Part shown: piece by piece, positions 1 to 8,144 of the stretch
Layout: each line of letters opens with the position of its first letter
Numbering within the stretch: the first letter of the stretch is position 1
NCBI GenBank assembly: GCA_017462485.1
Contig: JAFTRA010000035.1
Coordinates: forward strand, 64,168-128,167
Direction: 5' to 3'
Length of the DNA: 64,000 nucleotides
DNA from: Clostridia bacterium
GTDB lineage: Bacteria; Bacillota; Clostridia; Oscillospirales; CAG-272
Notes under the pieces: generated by a model
What the model was told of the DNA's origin: nothing
What the model saw: the letters and a program-made list of their open reading frames with translations, nothing else
Database searches by the model: none
Program-made: the position numbers and the translations under genes

Positions 1-133
1 CGTTCTCTCCGAGAACGAAGTTGCCATTTTCGTCATAAAAGCTATCCATTCTCGCCCAGCTATTCATCGGGTTTCTCGCGCCTCTTATGGCGTTTTCCAT
101 ATTCATTACCGAAATTCTTTCAACCTTTAACAT
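1..133 (-). CDS. Partial hypothetical protein, cut by the left edge
   Basis: Only the first 44 codons lie inside the window; the frame is open to base 1. The ATG at 131-133 has a GGAG ribosome site about 8 nt upstream and a near-consensus promoter at 169-197. The N-terminus contains ENAIRGARNPMNSW followed by a charged stretch. From memory this resembles a conserved hypothetical family seen in Clostridia and their phages, but I cannot name a function. It is too short for domain assignment; the open frame plus promoter and ribosome site make it credible as a gene. Confidence 0.6.
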   Translation of the reverse strand, partial: MLKVERISVMNMENAIRGARNPMNSWARMDSFYDENGNFVLGEN

Positions 134-168
134 ATCCGTCTCCGATTCATTTTATTTTACAGTTAATT

Positions 169-197
169 ATTTTAGCATATATTTAAAATAAAGTCAA
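169..197 (-). promoter_or_regulatory. Promoter for the left-edge gene
   Basis: Reading the minus strand: -35 TTGACT (192-197), 17-nt spacer, -10 TAAAAT (169-174). It points at the partial gene starting at 133. Confidence 0.65.
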
Positions 198-393
198 CAA
201 CAGAGTGATAAATAATGCCGAATGCTCTAAAAATACGTCTTACGCTTATGACGTGCGGACGAATGTAGTAAGAACGGCTACCGTATGAATGGCAGCCGTT
301 CTCAAAATATATTTTACGGATGTAAAAAGGTTTGTTTTCTCATAAAGATAATTAAAAATGCAATTGTGAAAAATAATCGGAACGTCACATAAA

Positions 394-1758
394 TCATACT
401 GCCACAGCTTCCCGCACTTTAGCAAAGTCAAGTCTATGCTGCTTCATAGTACGGAAGTAAACGGGGATATATATAATCGTACCGATGAGCGTACTTAACG
501 GCAAGCATACGAAGAGGAAGTAAAACTCAGAATAGAGGGGCCATATGAAGAGCGCCCAGACACTTCTCACAACGAAGCCACAGCTTATACCTACAACCAA
601 AAGCCAATTCGGATGCTTCATGGCTCTCAAGGCGTTTGAGAAAATTTCCATCTCGCAGGTTATAAAGTTTGTAAGGCACACAAAAACGCACCTTTCCATC
701 GCAAGCTTGATTACTTCCGGATTTTCGGTCATTATTCCAAAAATAACCTTGGAAAGCAGTATGCCTATAATTCCAACAGAAAGTGTTACCGAAATCAGAA
801 ATGCCGAGCCTACGTTTACAAGTTTTTTCACTCTGTCGAGATTCTTTGCTCCGAAGTTTTGGGAAATCATAACGCCTGTAGCCACGGCTATCGAGGAGCC
901 GATGTTATAAACAAGCACGTCAATCTGGCTTGCCAGGGTATTTGCCGTCATAGCATTTGTGCTGATAGAGTTAACCGCTGAAATAACGATAACCTCACCG
1001 ACGTAAAATGACAGGCCGCATATACAAATCGGAAATCCGATTTTTAACATTTCAAGAAATTCCTTCTTGCGCAGTACGAGATTCTTTCTCTCAATCTTGC
1101 AGTAATCCTTGTTTTTCGCAAGAGCTATAAGTCCGAGAACAAGGGCTATTACGTTTGAAAGAACGGTTGCCAAGGCGACTCCCGCAACGGCAAGACCTAA
1201 AAATCCTACAAACACTACGTTGAGTCCTACGTTTGCCACACCTGATATAATCATATAAATCATAGGTCTTACGCTATCGCCCGTCGCCCTCAAAAGAGCC
1301 GCTACGAAGTTATAAAGCATCGTCACAGGCATACCCGCAAAATAGATCTTCATATAGAGTGTCGCAAGGTCGAGCACTTCCGGCTGGCACTTTGTAAGAA
1401 TAAGAATATCTCTTGCGAAAATCATTGCGATAAGCATCAGAATAACGCCCGAAAGAAATCCCATAATAAGCGCAGTTCCGGCGGCTTTACGGGAGTTGCT
1501 TTCGTCTCCCGCTCCGACGTATCTTGCAACGACTACGTTTGCCGCCGAGGAATATCCCATAAAAATGCAAATCATCATTGAGATAATCGAGCCGCAAGCT
1601 CCGACAGCCGCAACGTCGGTGTCAGTAGCCATGATTCCGAGAACGGCTACGTCGGCAATGTGGAAAAGTCGTTGAACTAAATTTACCATTATAAACGGTA
1701 TCGCAAAGGCAACGAGCGTTTTTAATATCGGACCGTTTGTAATTTTTCTTTTATCCAT
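394..1758 (-). CDS. MATE family multidrug/cation efflux transporter
   Basis: Predicted inner-membrane antiporter of the MATE family (454 residues, the usual size), exchanging H+ or Na+ for organic cations or drugs. The protein shows about twelve hydrophobic segments arranged as two similar halves. The N-terminal half has the typical pattern with IPFIMVNLVQRLFHIADVAV in helix 1. Start ATG at 1758 follows an AGAAGAG-like ribosome site. It lies 45 nt downstream of the phosphatase-fold gene and on the same strand as the ROK regulator, so the three may be co-transcribed. Between it and that gene is a small AT-rich inverted repeat (1782-1803) that lacks a T-run. The substrate cannot be told from sequence. 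A second MATE paralogue lies at 57718-59088. Confidence 0.9.
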   Translation of the reverse strand: MDKRKITNGPILKTLVAFAIPFIMVNLVQRLFHIADVAVLGIMATDTDVAAVGACGSIISMMICIFMGYSSAANVVVARYVGAGDESNSRKAAGTALIMGFLSGVILMLIAMIFARDILILTKCQPEVLDLATLYMKIYFAGMPVTMLYNFVAALLRATGDSVRPMIYMIISGVANVGLNVVFVGFLGLAVAGVALATVLSNVIALVLGLIALAKNKDYCKIERKNLVLRKKEFLEMLKIGFPICICGLSFYVGEVIVISAVNSISTNAMTANTLASQIDVLVYNIGSSIAVATGVMISQNFGAKNLDRVKKLVNVGSAFLISVTLSVGIIGILLSKVIFGIMTENPEVIKLAMERCVFVCLTNFITCEMEIFSNALRAMKHPNWLLVVGISCGFVVRSVWALFIWPLYSEFYFLFVCLPLSTLIGTIIYIPVYFRTMKQHRLDFAKVREAVAV

Positions 1759-1803
1759 AACAAATATCTCTTCGGGAGTAGTTTTAAGAATGAACTCTTA
1801 AAA

Positions 1804-2652
1804 TCAAAGCTCTACGTCAATATATACGGGGAGATGGTCGGAAAGAGTCATATAATACTCTTCCTTAAAACGCTCAAAGCGTCGAACAAAGCCCTCGGGA
1901 GCATTTTTTACAAACACGCGGTCAATAGCTTTGATTGGGTCAAGGGGCTCGTAAGGACCGTAGCCGTCTTCACCGCACTTATGCATTCCGTGACCGCCGT
2001 CGGCATAATCGGTAGCAATATCGCGAGCGTCGTCATAGCCTCTTGCATACGCATTCTGAACGCAAGGAGAGCTGCCCTGGGCATTCATATCTCCAACGAG
2101 CACGATAGGACAGTTATTATATTTGCCCGAAAGCTCTTCTGCCTTATCCATCATAAGCCCGAGCTGATAAACTCTTGCCTCGTCAGAGCCCGGCTGATAA
2201 TACTTAGAATTCGGATTCGAACTCATATACCAAAGGTGTGTAGTTCCGAAAACGAGCAGCTTTCCGTCCTCCTTAGAACGAAGAACGGCTATGCAATAAG
2301 CTTTCGTGTTCAAATTATTGAACTCTCCCTCAAAACCCGGTACTTCCTTGGGATATACAAGATACGCAGAGTCAACAAGCTCAAACTTATCGGTTTTATA
2401 GAGTATGGGCGTGTCACGTCCCCAGAGGAACGCATAGCCCAAACCAAGCTCCGAAAAACCTCTCATTTCCAAATCAGCCATAATCATCGAGCATTCCTGA
2501 AGTCCGATAATATCGGGTTTCGTTTCCCCAAACATACGAAGGAAGCCCGGAACTCTTACCTTTGCCGAACAATCAAGACCCATTTCCTTCCATGCGGGCT
2601 TGTTACTGTCGCTCCACCACTGATTGTTACTCAAAATTCTTAAGTTGCTCAT
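1804..2652 (-). CDS. Endonuclease/exonuclease/phosphatase-fold enzyme
   Basis: Member of the metal-dependent EEP superfamily (DNase I / exonuclease III / sphingomyelinase fold), 282 residues. Visible family motifs in order: an N-terminal NNQWW strand, GLQE (metal-binding Glu), THL, GDMN (metal-binding Asp/Asn), IDRVFV and the C-terminal SDHLPV carrying the catalytic His. A longer frame starts at 2670, but the bases AGAGGAAA encoded there form the ribosome site for the ATG at 2650-2652, so the shorter start is preferred. No signal peptide, so probably cytoplasmic. It sits between a ROK-type regulator and a MATE exporter. Substrate (nucleic acid, phospholipid or sugar phosphate) is unknown. Confidence 0.85.
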   Translation of the reverse strand: MSNLRILSNNQWWSDSNKPAWKEMGLDCSAKVRVPGFLRMFGETKPDIIGLQECSMIMADLEMRGFSELGLGYAFLWGRDTPILYKTDKFELVDSAYLVYPKEVPGFEGEFNNLNTKAYCIAVLRSKEDGKLLVFGTTHLWYMSSNPNSKYYQPGSDEARVYQLGLMMDKAEELSGKYNNCPIVLVGDMNAQGSSPCVQNAYARGYDDARDIATDYADGGHGMHKCGEDGYGPYEPLDPIKAIDRVFVKNAPEGFVRRFERFKEEYYMTLSDHLPVYIDVEL

Positions 2653-2701
2653 AAGATTTCCTCTTTTCATTTTTATATTTATTGAATTTGTAAATAATTA
2701 T

Positions 2702-3697
2702 TTACTTTAATATAGGATATTTAGACATTGCAAGTCTTGCCGCGCCCTCGGATGCGTCCATAATTCTTCTGACCTCGTATGAAAAATCAGCTCCTACGCT
2801 TTTTAATGCCGTGTCAAAATCATTACTTATACCGTCAAACCAATCAACGATTTCACCAACGACAAACACCCTATACAAGCCTAACATACTCATAAGATTT
2901 CCGACCGAGCATCCCAGCGCTTCGCCGAACTCCGCGCCATCACCCATCTTACCCTCGCCAAAATAGGCTTTAAACAAGTGTCTTAGCTTCTTTTTGCCGT
3001 ATCGCACCCTGCCAAGCTCAAGCGGAAAATCGAGGATTTCCCCGCGTTTCATTACGGCAGAACCTATCTCGTTATCAATTCTCAAAAGCATACAGTCGTC
3101 AAATGCCTCATCACCGAGGGCGTAAAGCATACACTCAGGGTCGTGCCTTGCGAATACCGGCAAATCAAAATGGCTCTTTATAACGGTATATGGATTATAT
3201 TCTACGTAATCGGAGCCGATAGGATAACACCATCCGTCGTCCGAATGAACGCCCTCCATAGCGACGCCTATACCGCAACAATCCTCTACCGATGTGAGCA
3301 TTTGCTGAATTTTATCAATTACCGATTTTGTGAGTGCGTCGGTCGTTTCAAAGACTTCAGGCTCCCATTTTTTCGAATTCAAAAGCCTTCCGCTCATTCC
3401 AAGCACGCTTACGGCAATACCCGAATCGTTTATATCTACTCCGAGAAAATACTTCTCATCGTTCAAGGCGAGATAAATGGGTGTTCTTCCTCTTGATTCG
3501 GTCTGTCCTGCTCCGCTTGCCGACTCAATAAGCACCCTATCCTCAATAAGACCTGCAACCAGGTCTGATACGCAAGCCCAACTCAGCGAGAGCGCTGACG
3601 ATATCTTCATACGTGTCGCTCTGCCAACCTGCCTTGTAAATGATATTATTGACGCAACGTTATCCCTGCGCTCTATAAATTGCTTTGCGCTAGCCAT
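2702..3697 (-). CDS. ROK-family transcriptional regulator (NagC/XylR-like)
   Basis: Cytoplasmic DNA-binding regulator, 331 residues. The N-terminal part looks like a winged helix-turn-helix (residues about 10-70, with MKISSALSLSWACVSDLVAG), followed by the ROK entry sequence RGRTPIYLALN and an actin-like domain starting FLGVDINDSG. The ROK domain appears degenerate: the expected GxGxG and Cys-rich zinc motif are not evident, which fits a sensor rather than a kinase. An upstream in-frame ATG at 3757 is rejected because AAGGAG sits 6 nt before the ATG at 3695-3697. A 15-bp palindrome at 3712-3726 just upstream is a plausible autoregulatory operator. It probably governs the downstream phosphatase-fold gene and MATE gene. 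Confidence 0.8.
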   Translation of the reverse strand: MASAKQFIERRDNVASIISFTRQVGRATRMKISSALSLSWACVSDLVAGLIEDRVLIESASGAGQTESRGRTPIYLALNDEKYFLGVDINDSGIAVSVLGMSGRLLNSKKWEPEVFETTDALTKSVIDKIQQMLTSVEDCCGIGVAMEGVHSDDGWCYPIGSDYVEYNPYTVIKSHFDLPVFARHDPECMLYALGDEAFDDCMLLRIDNEIGSAVMKRGEILDFPLELGRVRYGKKKLRHLFKAYFGEGKMGDGAEFGEALGCSVGNLMSMLGLYRVFVVGEIVDWFDGISNDFDTALKSVGADFSYEVRRIMDASEGAARLAMSKYPILK

Positions 3698-3711
3698 ATT
3701 TTCTCCTTTTT

Positions 3712-3726
3712 TATCGACGGTCGATA
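3712..3726. promoter_or_regulatory. Palindrome, possible ROK operator
   Basis: TATCGACGGTCGATA is a perfect dyad with one central base, placed 15-29 nt upstream of the regulator's start codon. Operator function is inferred from position only. Confidence 0.45.
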
Positions 3727-3805
3727 TAATTATAATCCCCGCTTTTCGATAAGTCAATAGAATTTTGGTTTTTTTTATAGAATTTTTGTTTTTTTTATAA
3801 ATTTA

Positions 3806-3834
3806 TTGACAACGGACATAAAAGGTGCTATAAT
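3806..3834 (+). promoter_or_regulatory. Promoter of the thrS T-box transcript
   Basis: Perfect -35 TTGACA (3806-3811), 17-nt spacer, perfect -10 TATAAT (3829-3834). Transcription should begin near 3841, giving a leader of about 270 nt before thrS. Confidence 0.9.
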
Positions 3835-3840
3835 CCTACT

Positions 3841-4084
3841 AGTTAAAGGCGTTGACGGAAAGAGTAGCTTTAATGAAAAGCAGACCAGAGAAGGAAGCAT
3901 TTTGCTGGAAGCTTCCCTGCCGAGTATTTTTTGCGAAGACCACTCCCGAGCCTCACGCGGTAAAAAGCGATGACGTGTGCCTCGCGTTAAGAGGTGGGAT
4001 TTTCCCATGAGTTAAAATCAAGGTGGAACCGTGTATATTTTTATGCACCCTTGGTAGTCTTAGGACTCCCATGGGTTTTTTATT
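3841..4084 (+). ncRNA. T-box riboswitch leader (threonine)
   Basis: tRNA-sensing leader that reads through into thrS when tRNA-Thr is uncharged. The diagnostic T-box AAGGTGGAACCGTG lies at 4020-4033. The specifier loop has AGTA on the 5' side (in AGAGTAGC) and GAAG-ACC-A on the 3' side; the specifier codon ACC at 3939-3941 is threonine and is followed by a purine, as in the family. The apical stem is GGAAGC/GCTTCC. The TGGA of the antiterminator bulge would pair with a tRNA ending UCCA. The competing terminator is at 4047-4084. The specifier assignment follows the canonical layout and fits the downstream gene. Confidence 0.93.
4047..4084 (+). terminator. T-box-controlled intrinsic terminator
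   Basis: Stem of ACCCTTGG with CCATGGGT, extended by AGTC/GACT, followed by a TTTTTTATTTT run. Its 5' part overlaps the region downstream of the T-box, giving the antiterminator/terminator switch. Confidence 0.85.
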
Positions 4085-4113
4085 TTGCAAAATAATTTTT
4101 AGGAGATAAAGAA

Positions 4114-5877
4114 ATGAAAGTAATTTACGCAAACGGCGCAGTTGGCGAGTGCGCTCCCGAGGAGGAGCTCCATATACTCCGTCACACTGCGGCTCACATT
4201 ATGGCTCAAGCCATAAAGAGACTTTGGCCCGAGGCTGACTTTGCTTACGGCCCCGCAAACGAAAAAGGCTTCTACTACGACGTTGACCTTGGAGACAAGA
4301 CGCTCGCAGAAGAGGACCTTCCGAAAATCGAAGCTGAAATGAAGAAAATCTGCAAGGAAAATCTTCCTATCAGACCCTCTATTCTTCCCAGAGAGGAAGC
4401 TATTGCTCTTATGCAGTCGCGCGGAGAGAAGTATAAGGTTGAGCATATCGGCGACCTTGCTCCCGACGCAGAGATAAGCTTCTTTACTCAGGGCGAGTAC
4501 GTTGATATGTGTACCGGTCCTCACCTTTGCTATACAAAGGCTCTTAAAGCGTTCAAGCTTACCGGTGTTTCCGGCGCTTACTGGAAGAACGATAAGAACA
4601 ATAAGATGCTTACCCGTGTTAAAGGTACCGCCTTCAAGACTCAGCAGGAGCTTGACGATTATCTCAAGCTTCTTGAAGAGGCTGAAAAGCGTGACCACAG
4701 AAGAATCGGTAAGGAAATGGGACTCTTTATGTTCCGTGACGAAGCTCCCGGCTTCCCCTTCTTCCTTCCCAAGGGTATGCTTCTTAAGAACGCTCTTATA
4801 GACTATTGGAGAGAGATTCATTACCGTGAAAACTACGTTGAGGTTTCAACTCCCCTTATTATGAACCGTCAGCTCTGGGAAACCAGCGGTCACTGGGATC
4901 ACTATAAGGACAATATGTATTCGACCGAAATTGACGGCGAGACCTTCTGCGTTAAGCCTATGAACTGCCCCGGCGGAGTTCTCGTATATAAAAACCAGCC
5001 CCACAGCTACCGCGAGCTTCCTATGAGAGTCGGTGAGCTTGGACTTGTTCACCGTCACGAGCTTAAGGGCGCTCTTCACGGCCTTTTCAGAGTTCGTTGC
5101 TTCACGCAGGACGATGCTCACGTATTTATGCGCCGCGAGCAGATTACAGATGAAATCATAGCAGTCGTTGACCTTATCAACGAGGTTTACACCAAGTTCG
5201 GCTTCAAGTACACGATTGAGCTTTCCACAAGACCTGAAAACAGCATGGGAAGCGACGAGGATTGGGAGGCCGCAACCGAGGGACTAAAGGCTGCGCTTGA
5301 CAAACTTGGACTTCCTTACGTTATCAACGAGGGTGACGGAGCGTTCTACGGTCCTAAAATCGACTTTCACCTCGAAGATACTCTCGGAAGAACCTGGCAG
5401 TGCGGTACTATACAGCTTGACTTCCAGCTCCCCTTGAACTTCGAGCTTGAATACACCGATGAGAATAACGAAAAGCAAAGACCCATAATGATACACAGAG
5501 TATGCTATGGCTCTATCGAGAGATTTATAGGTATTCTTACCGAGCACTTCGCAGGTAAATTCCCGCTCTGGCTTGCTCCCACGCAGGCAAAGGTTCTTCT
5601 CGTTTCGGAGAAGGCTTCCGAGCACGGACACAAGGTTTACGAGGCTCTTCGCAGCGCAGGTATCAGAGTCGAGCTTGACGAGAGAAACGAGAAGATTGGC
5701 TATATGATTCGTGAAGCTCAGGTCGTTGGCAGAGTTCCTTATATGGTTATTGTCGGTCAGCAGGAGGCTGAAAACGGCACCGTTTCCGTTCGTAACCGTG
5801 ACACCGCTGAGACAACCACTATGACTCTTGACGAGTTTATCGCTAAGATTACTAAGGAAAACAAAGAAAGAATTTAA
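4114..5877 (+). CDS. thrS: Threonyl-tRNA synthetase lacking the TGS domain
   Basis: Charges tRNA-Thr with threonine in the cytoplasm (587 residues). The editing domain starts almost at the N-terminus with HTAAH (residues 24-28) and its partner CTGPH (133-137), the zinc-type editing motifs. The class II catalytic core follows (about 190-475), including NCPGG, the motif 2 region RVRCFTQDDAH, and motif 3 near MIHRVCYGSIERFIG; a C-terminal anticodon-binding domain ends the protein. Typical bacterial enzymes are about 640 residues with an N-terminal TGS domain; here only about 20 residues precede the editing domain. The start is secured by AGGAGAT upstream. Regulated by the T-box leader. Codon choice is biased (AAG, CTT, GGT), as expected for a highly expressed gene. 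Confidence 0.97.
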   Translation: MKVIYANGAVGECAPEEELHILRHTAAHIMAQAIKRLWPEADFAYGPANEKGFYYDVDLGDKTLAEEDLPKIEAEMKKICKENLPIRPSILPREEAIALMQSRGEKYKVEHIGDLAPDAEISFFTQGEYVDMCTGPHLCYTKALKAFKLTGVSGAYWKNDKNNKMLTRVKGTAFKTQQELDDYLKLLEEAEKRDHRRIGKEMGLFMFRDEAPGFPFFLPKGMLLKNALIDYWREIHYRENYVEVSTPLIMNRQLWETSGHWDHYKDNMYSTEIDGETFCVKPMNCPGGVLVYKNQPHSYRELPMRVGELGLVHRHELKGALHGLFRVRCFTQDDAHVFMRREQITDEIIAVVDLINEVYTKFGFKYTIELSTRPENSMGSDEDWEAATEGLKAALDKLGLPYVINEGDGAFYGPKIDFHLEDTLGRTWQCGTIQLDFQLPLNFELEYTDENNEKQRPIMIHRVCYGSIERFIGILTEHFAGKFPLWLAPTQAKVLLVSEKASEHGHKVYEALRSAGIRVELDERNEKIGYMIREAQVVGRVPYMVIVGQQEAENGTVSVRNRDTAETTTMTLDEFIAKITKENKERI

Positions 5878-5894
5878 TTAAATCATAACAAAAA

Positions 5895-5942
5895 AACGCT
5901 CATCTCTCCCTTTATAAGTTAAGGAGTCCTGAGCGTTTTTAT
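5895..5942 (+). terminator. Intrinsic terminator of thrS
   Basis: AACGCTCA (5895-5902) pairs with TGAGCGTT (5930-5937), followed by a T-run. Confidence 0.85.
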
Positions 5943-5952
5943 TTTCAGAAAG

Positions 5953-5982
5953 TTGACAAGGCGCATACCCTTATGATAAAAT
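5953..5982 (+). promoter_or_regulatory. Promoter of the 6023-7324 lipoprotein gene
   Basis: -35 TTGACA (5953-5958), 18-nt spacer, -10 TAAAAT (5977-5982), about 40 nt before the chosen start. Confidence 0.7.
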
Positions 5983-6022
5983 ACGAATAAGGAAAGATTT
6001 TATGGAAAAGGAGCGGCGTAAA

Positions 6023-7324
6023 ATGAAAAAAGCCCTGCTAATTCTTTTAATATTTACGATGTCGCTATCCCTCATATCGTGCGTGGGAGAAGTTGAAAAA
6101 GAGGTGTTTTTCAGCGAAGAAGCGCTCTCTTCCCTTGATATTAAAAATCTCCCCTCGCCAAAACTGGAAAATTCAAGGCTTGACAGTGACGGTTTAACGC
6201 TTTATCTGAATCTTGATAAAAATGAGTACGCGGACTACGTTAAAAGCGTATGCGAATATTTGTCGGGGCGCGAGGACGTTTTCCATTTCGGTAATCTTTA
6301 TAGGAGCGGTTCATTTCCTATTTTTATGTTTTTACCGGTGCCGACTTATGAGTTCGGTTACGTAGAAGAAGATTACGACTACGGCAGTGACAGACACAAT
6401 CTCGTTTTTTCGTCAAATCCCGAGCTTGACTACAACCCGAATAACCATAAATACGGTTTTCTCTCACCGGTGAAGATAGAAATAGTTTACGCGGAGAACT
6501 CCTTCAAGGAAAAAGACGGACTTTTCTCTTCTGTTTTCGAATATAACACCGAAATAACTCTGAAAAGCAAAACGCAAGTATCATTCTACAAGGACTCTCT
6601 TTGCAAAGAGAAGGGTCACACATTCGGTGAGGGTAAAATCAATTATTCGAAGCCCGAAACCGTATATACCTGTGAGGTCTGCGGTGAAACCAAAAGCGAG
6701 CCGTTAAGTGATGAAAGCTACGTTTATCTTGACACGCTCCTGCCCGAACTCTCGAACGGAGCGAAGAATAGTACCAACGTACGCTATAAATGGACTCCGA
6801 TAGGAGTCAAGCCGGGAAGTCTTGCTCAAATCTATTATACGAGCGACAGTACGGATATCGAGGAATGCGTATCACTTCTTTCTTCACCTCTTCTTCGTAT
6901 AAATAAAGACGAAGCAATTACCGAGGGCGGCAGTATTAACGAATATACGTTCTTTTCCGAGGACGGTGAAAGCTATTCGCTGACGGTAAGAAACGGAATT
7001 ATTGAAATCGGTGATAACGCCTACAAGTACCTCGGTAAAATTTATGTTCCGAAAAATCACACGCTCCTAGCCTATTCCTTTGTAACGGTAAGTGACAGCT
7101 ATGAAATTTACGCTTCGGGCGAGAAGCTTGGAGCATTTGACGGACTCTCAAACTTGGAGTTCAAGGAATACACAGGACCCGTAGCTCTGATTATACCCAC
7201 AAAATACATAAAATGCGAATTTGGAATTCTGCGTATCTATAACGATAAGATTTTCTCGTGCGAAAAGGACGGAGAAGAAACTCGCTACTACGAGCTTTCG
7301 GACGGCTTTAATTTCCCGTCATAA
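6023..7324 (+). CDS. Lipoprotein of unknown function with a short Cys/His motif
   Basis: Secreted lipid-anchored protein, 433 residues. The N-terminus is a lipoprotein signal: MKKALLILLIFTM followed by the lipobox LISC, so Cys about 20 becomes the lipidated residue. An ATG seven codons upstream (6002) is rejected because AAAGGAG lies between the two. In the middle is a GHTFGEGKINYS segment followed by CEVCGE; this GHxxxE...CxxC arrangement also occurs near the N-terminus of the large lipoprotein at 35009-37891 and is common in clostridial surface proteins. The rest is low in recognisable motifs. Single gene between its own promoter and a convergent neighbour. No function can be named. Confidence 0.75.
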   Translation: MKKALLILLIFTMSLSLISCVGEVEKEVFFSEEALSSLDIKNLPSPKLENSRLDSDGLTLYLNLDKNEYADYVKSVCEYLSGREDVFHFGNLYRSGSFPIFMFLPVPTYEFGYVEEDYDYGSDRHNLVFSSNPELDYNPNNHKYGFLSPVKIEIVYAENSFKEKDGLFSSVFEYNTEITLKSKTQVSFYKDSLCKEKGHTFGEGKINYSKPETVYTCEVCGETKSEPLSDESYVYLDTLLPELSNGAKNSTNVRYKWTPIGVKPGSLAQIYYTSDSTDIEECVSLLSSPLLRINKDEAITEGGSINEYTFFSEDGESYSLTVRNGIIEIGDNAYKYLGKIYVPKNHTLLAYSFVTVSDSYEIYASGEKLGAFDGLSNLEFKEYTGPVALIIPTKYIKCEFGILRIYNDKIFSCEKDGEETRYYELSDGFNFPS

Positions 7325-7399
7325 GAGTCACAACAAAGCAAAAGCGACCGATATTGTCAATCTTTATTTAGATTTTGTTAAAACACAGTATGAGTAGAT

Positions 7400-7663
7400 T
7401 CAGGAATTCCACGTTTCAAAGAAAAGTGATGTAGTAAACTCGCACCCTTTAAAGAAAGCCTTTTTGGCAAAGAAGCACTGAATTTCACATAATATATCAA
7501 CGTATTCTTCAATAGCATCGCTTTGCTCCTTTGTCAGCAATTCATTTGCGGCTTTGTGCATCTCAACCGCCTTTTTTGCAAGCTCTCTTTCTTCGTCGCT
7601 ATCCATCACCGCACATTCACCCGCAAAATATTCATTCCATAATTTTTCAAGTGTTTTGTTCAT
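7400..7663 (-). CDS. Small hypothetical protein paired with an HTH regulator
   Basis: 87-residue mostly helical, acidic cytoplasmic protein starting MNKTLEKLWNEYFAGEC, with a long predicted helix around AKKAVEMHKAANELL. AAGGAG at 7671-7676 sits 7 nt from the ATG at 7661-7663; a tandem ATG at 7664-7666 and a much longer upstream frame are less likely. It diverges from the HTH gene at 7803, and its own promoter (7707-7735) carries a dyad in the spacer. From memory it resembles a small clostridial DUF family (DUF6809-like) often next to HTH genes. Function unknown. Confidence 0.65.
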   Translation of the reverse strand: MNKTLEKLWNEYFAGECAVMDSDEERELAKKAVEMHKAANELLTKEQSDAIEEYVDILCEIQCFFAKKAFFKGCEFTTSLFFETWNS

Positions 7664-7706
7664 CATATATCTCCTTATATTTGCATTCAAATAAACGCTT
7701 AAAATC

Positions 7707-7735
7707 ATTATAGCATTCGTTCGAATGCTTGTCAA
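7707..7735 (-). promoter_or_regulatory. Consensus promoter with an operator filling the spacer
   Basis: On the minus strand: -35 TTGACA (7730-7735), 17-nt spacer, -10 TATAAT (7707-7712). The spacer is almost exactly the dyad AGCATTCGTTCGAATGCT (7712-7729; 8-bp arms, 2-nt centre). A second dyad GCATT-N6-AATGC lies at 7736-7751, and another GCATTC half-site at 7683. A protein on this dyad would block RNA polymerase; the adjacent HTH protein is the obvious candidate. Confidence 0.75.
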
Positions 7736-7802
7736 GCATTTTTTTGAATGCAGTGCTATAATATATCCGTAAATACCATTTATAAGAAATTGGAGATATT
7801 AT

Positions 7803-8021
7803 ATGTACGTTTATCAAAGGTTGAAAGACACACGAGAGGACTCGGATAAAAAACAAGAGGATATAGCTCTTGTTTTGAATATTACCAGACAACAATATCA
7901 GCTTTATGAAAGCGGAAAACGAGAGATGCCAATGCATCATTTCGTAACCTTGGCAAAATATTACAACGTTTCTCTCGACTATCTTGCAGGACTTATCGAC
8001 GAGCCGAAGAAGCTTATGTAA
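7803..8021 (+). CDS. XRE-family HTH transcriptional regulator
   Basis: 72-residue single-domain DNA-binding protein. The HTH_3 fold is visible: RLKDTREDSDKKQEDIALVL (helices 1-2), NITRQQYQLYESGKREMP (recognition helix region) and LAKYYNVSLDYLAGL at the C-terminus, typical of SinR/Cro-like repressors. GGAGAT precedes the ATG. A TATAAT at 7757-7762 could be its -10, with a poor -35. It diverges from the small gene at 7400-7663 and probably binds the GCATTC dyads between them, repressing both. A toxin-antitoxin role is possible but not supported by any toxin motif. Confidence 0.85.
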   Translation: MYVYQRLKDTREDSDKKQEDIALVLNITRQQYQLYESGKREMPMHHFVTLAKYYNVSLDYLAGLIDEPKKLM

Positions 8022-8036
8022 ATTACATTTTAAATA

Positions 8037-8069
8037 AAAAAGCAGTCTGTTTTTTTCAGACTGCTTTTT
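8037..8069. terminator. Bidirectional intrinsic terminator
   Basis: AGCAGTCTG (8041-8049) and CAGACTGCT (8057-8065) with an A-run before and T-run after, placed between the convergent HTH gene and kinase gene. Confidence 0.85.
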
Positions 8070-8144
8070 CTATCGGCTTCTGCTCGTAGAAAATACGCAT
8101 ATTTTCTTTTTAGGAAAATCGGTAGGTTAAAAACAATTTCAGCT

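Noticed and set aside
271-302. Hairpin AGAACGGCT/AGCCGTTCT as terminator of the first MATE gene
   Set aside because: On the MATE strand no T-run follows; the A/T tract is on the other side, where no gene ends.
1834-2643. 269-codon plus-strand frame
   Set aside because: Antisense to the phosphatase-fold gene, which carries all family motifs; no family resemblance on the plus strand.
7400-8021. Toxin-antitoxin module
   Set aside because: The HTH/small-protein pair is divergent rather than co-transcribed, and the small protein shows no toxin motif.
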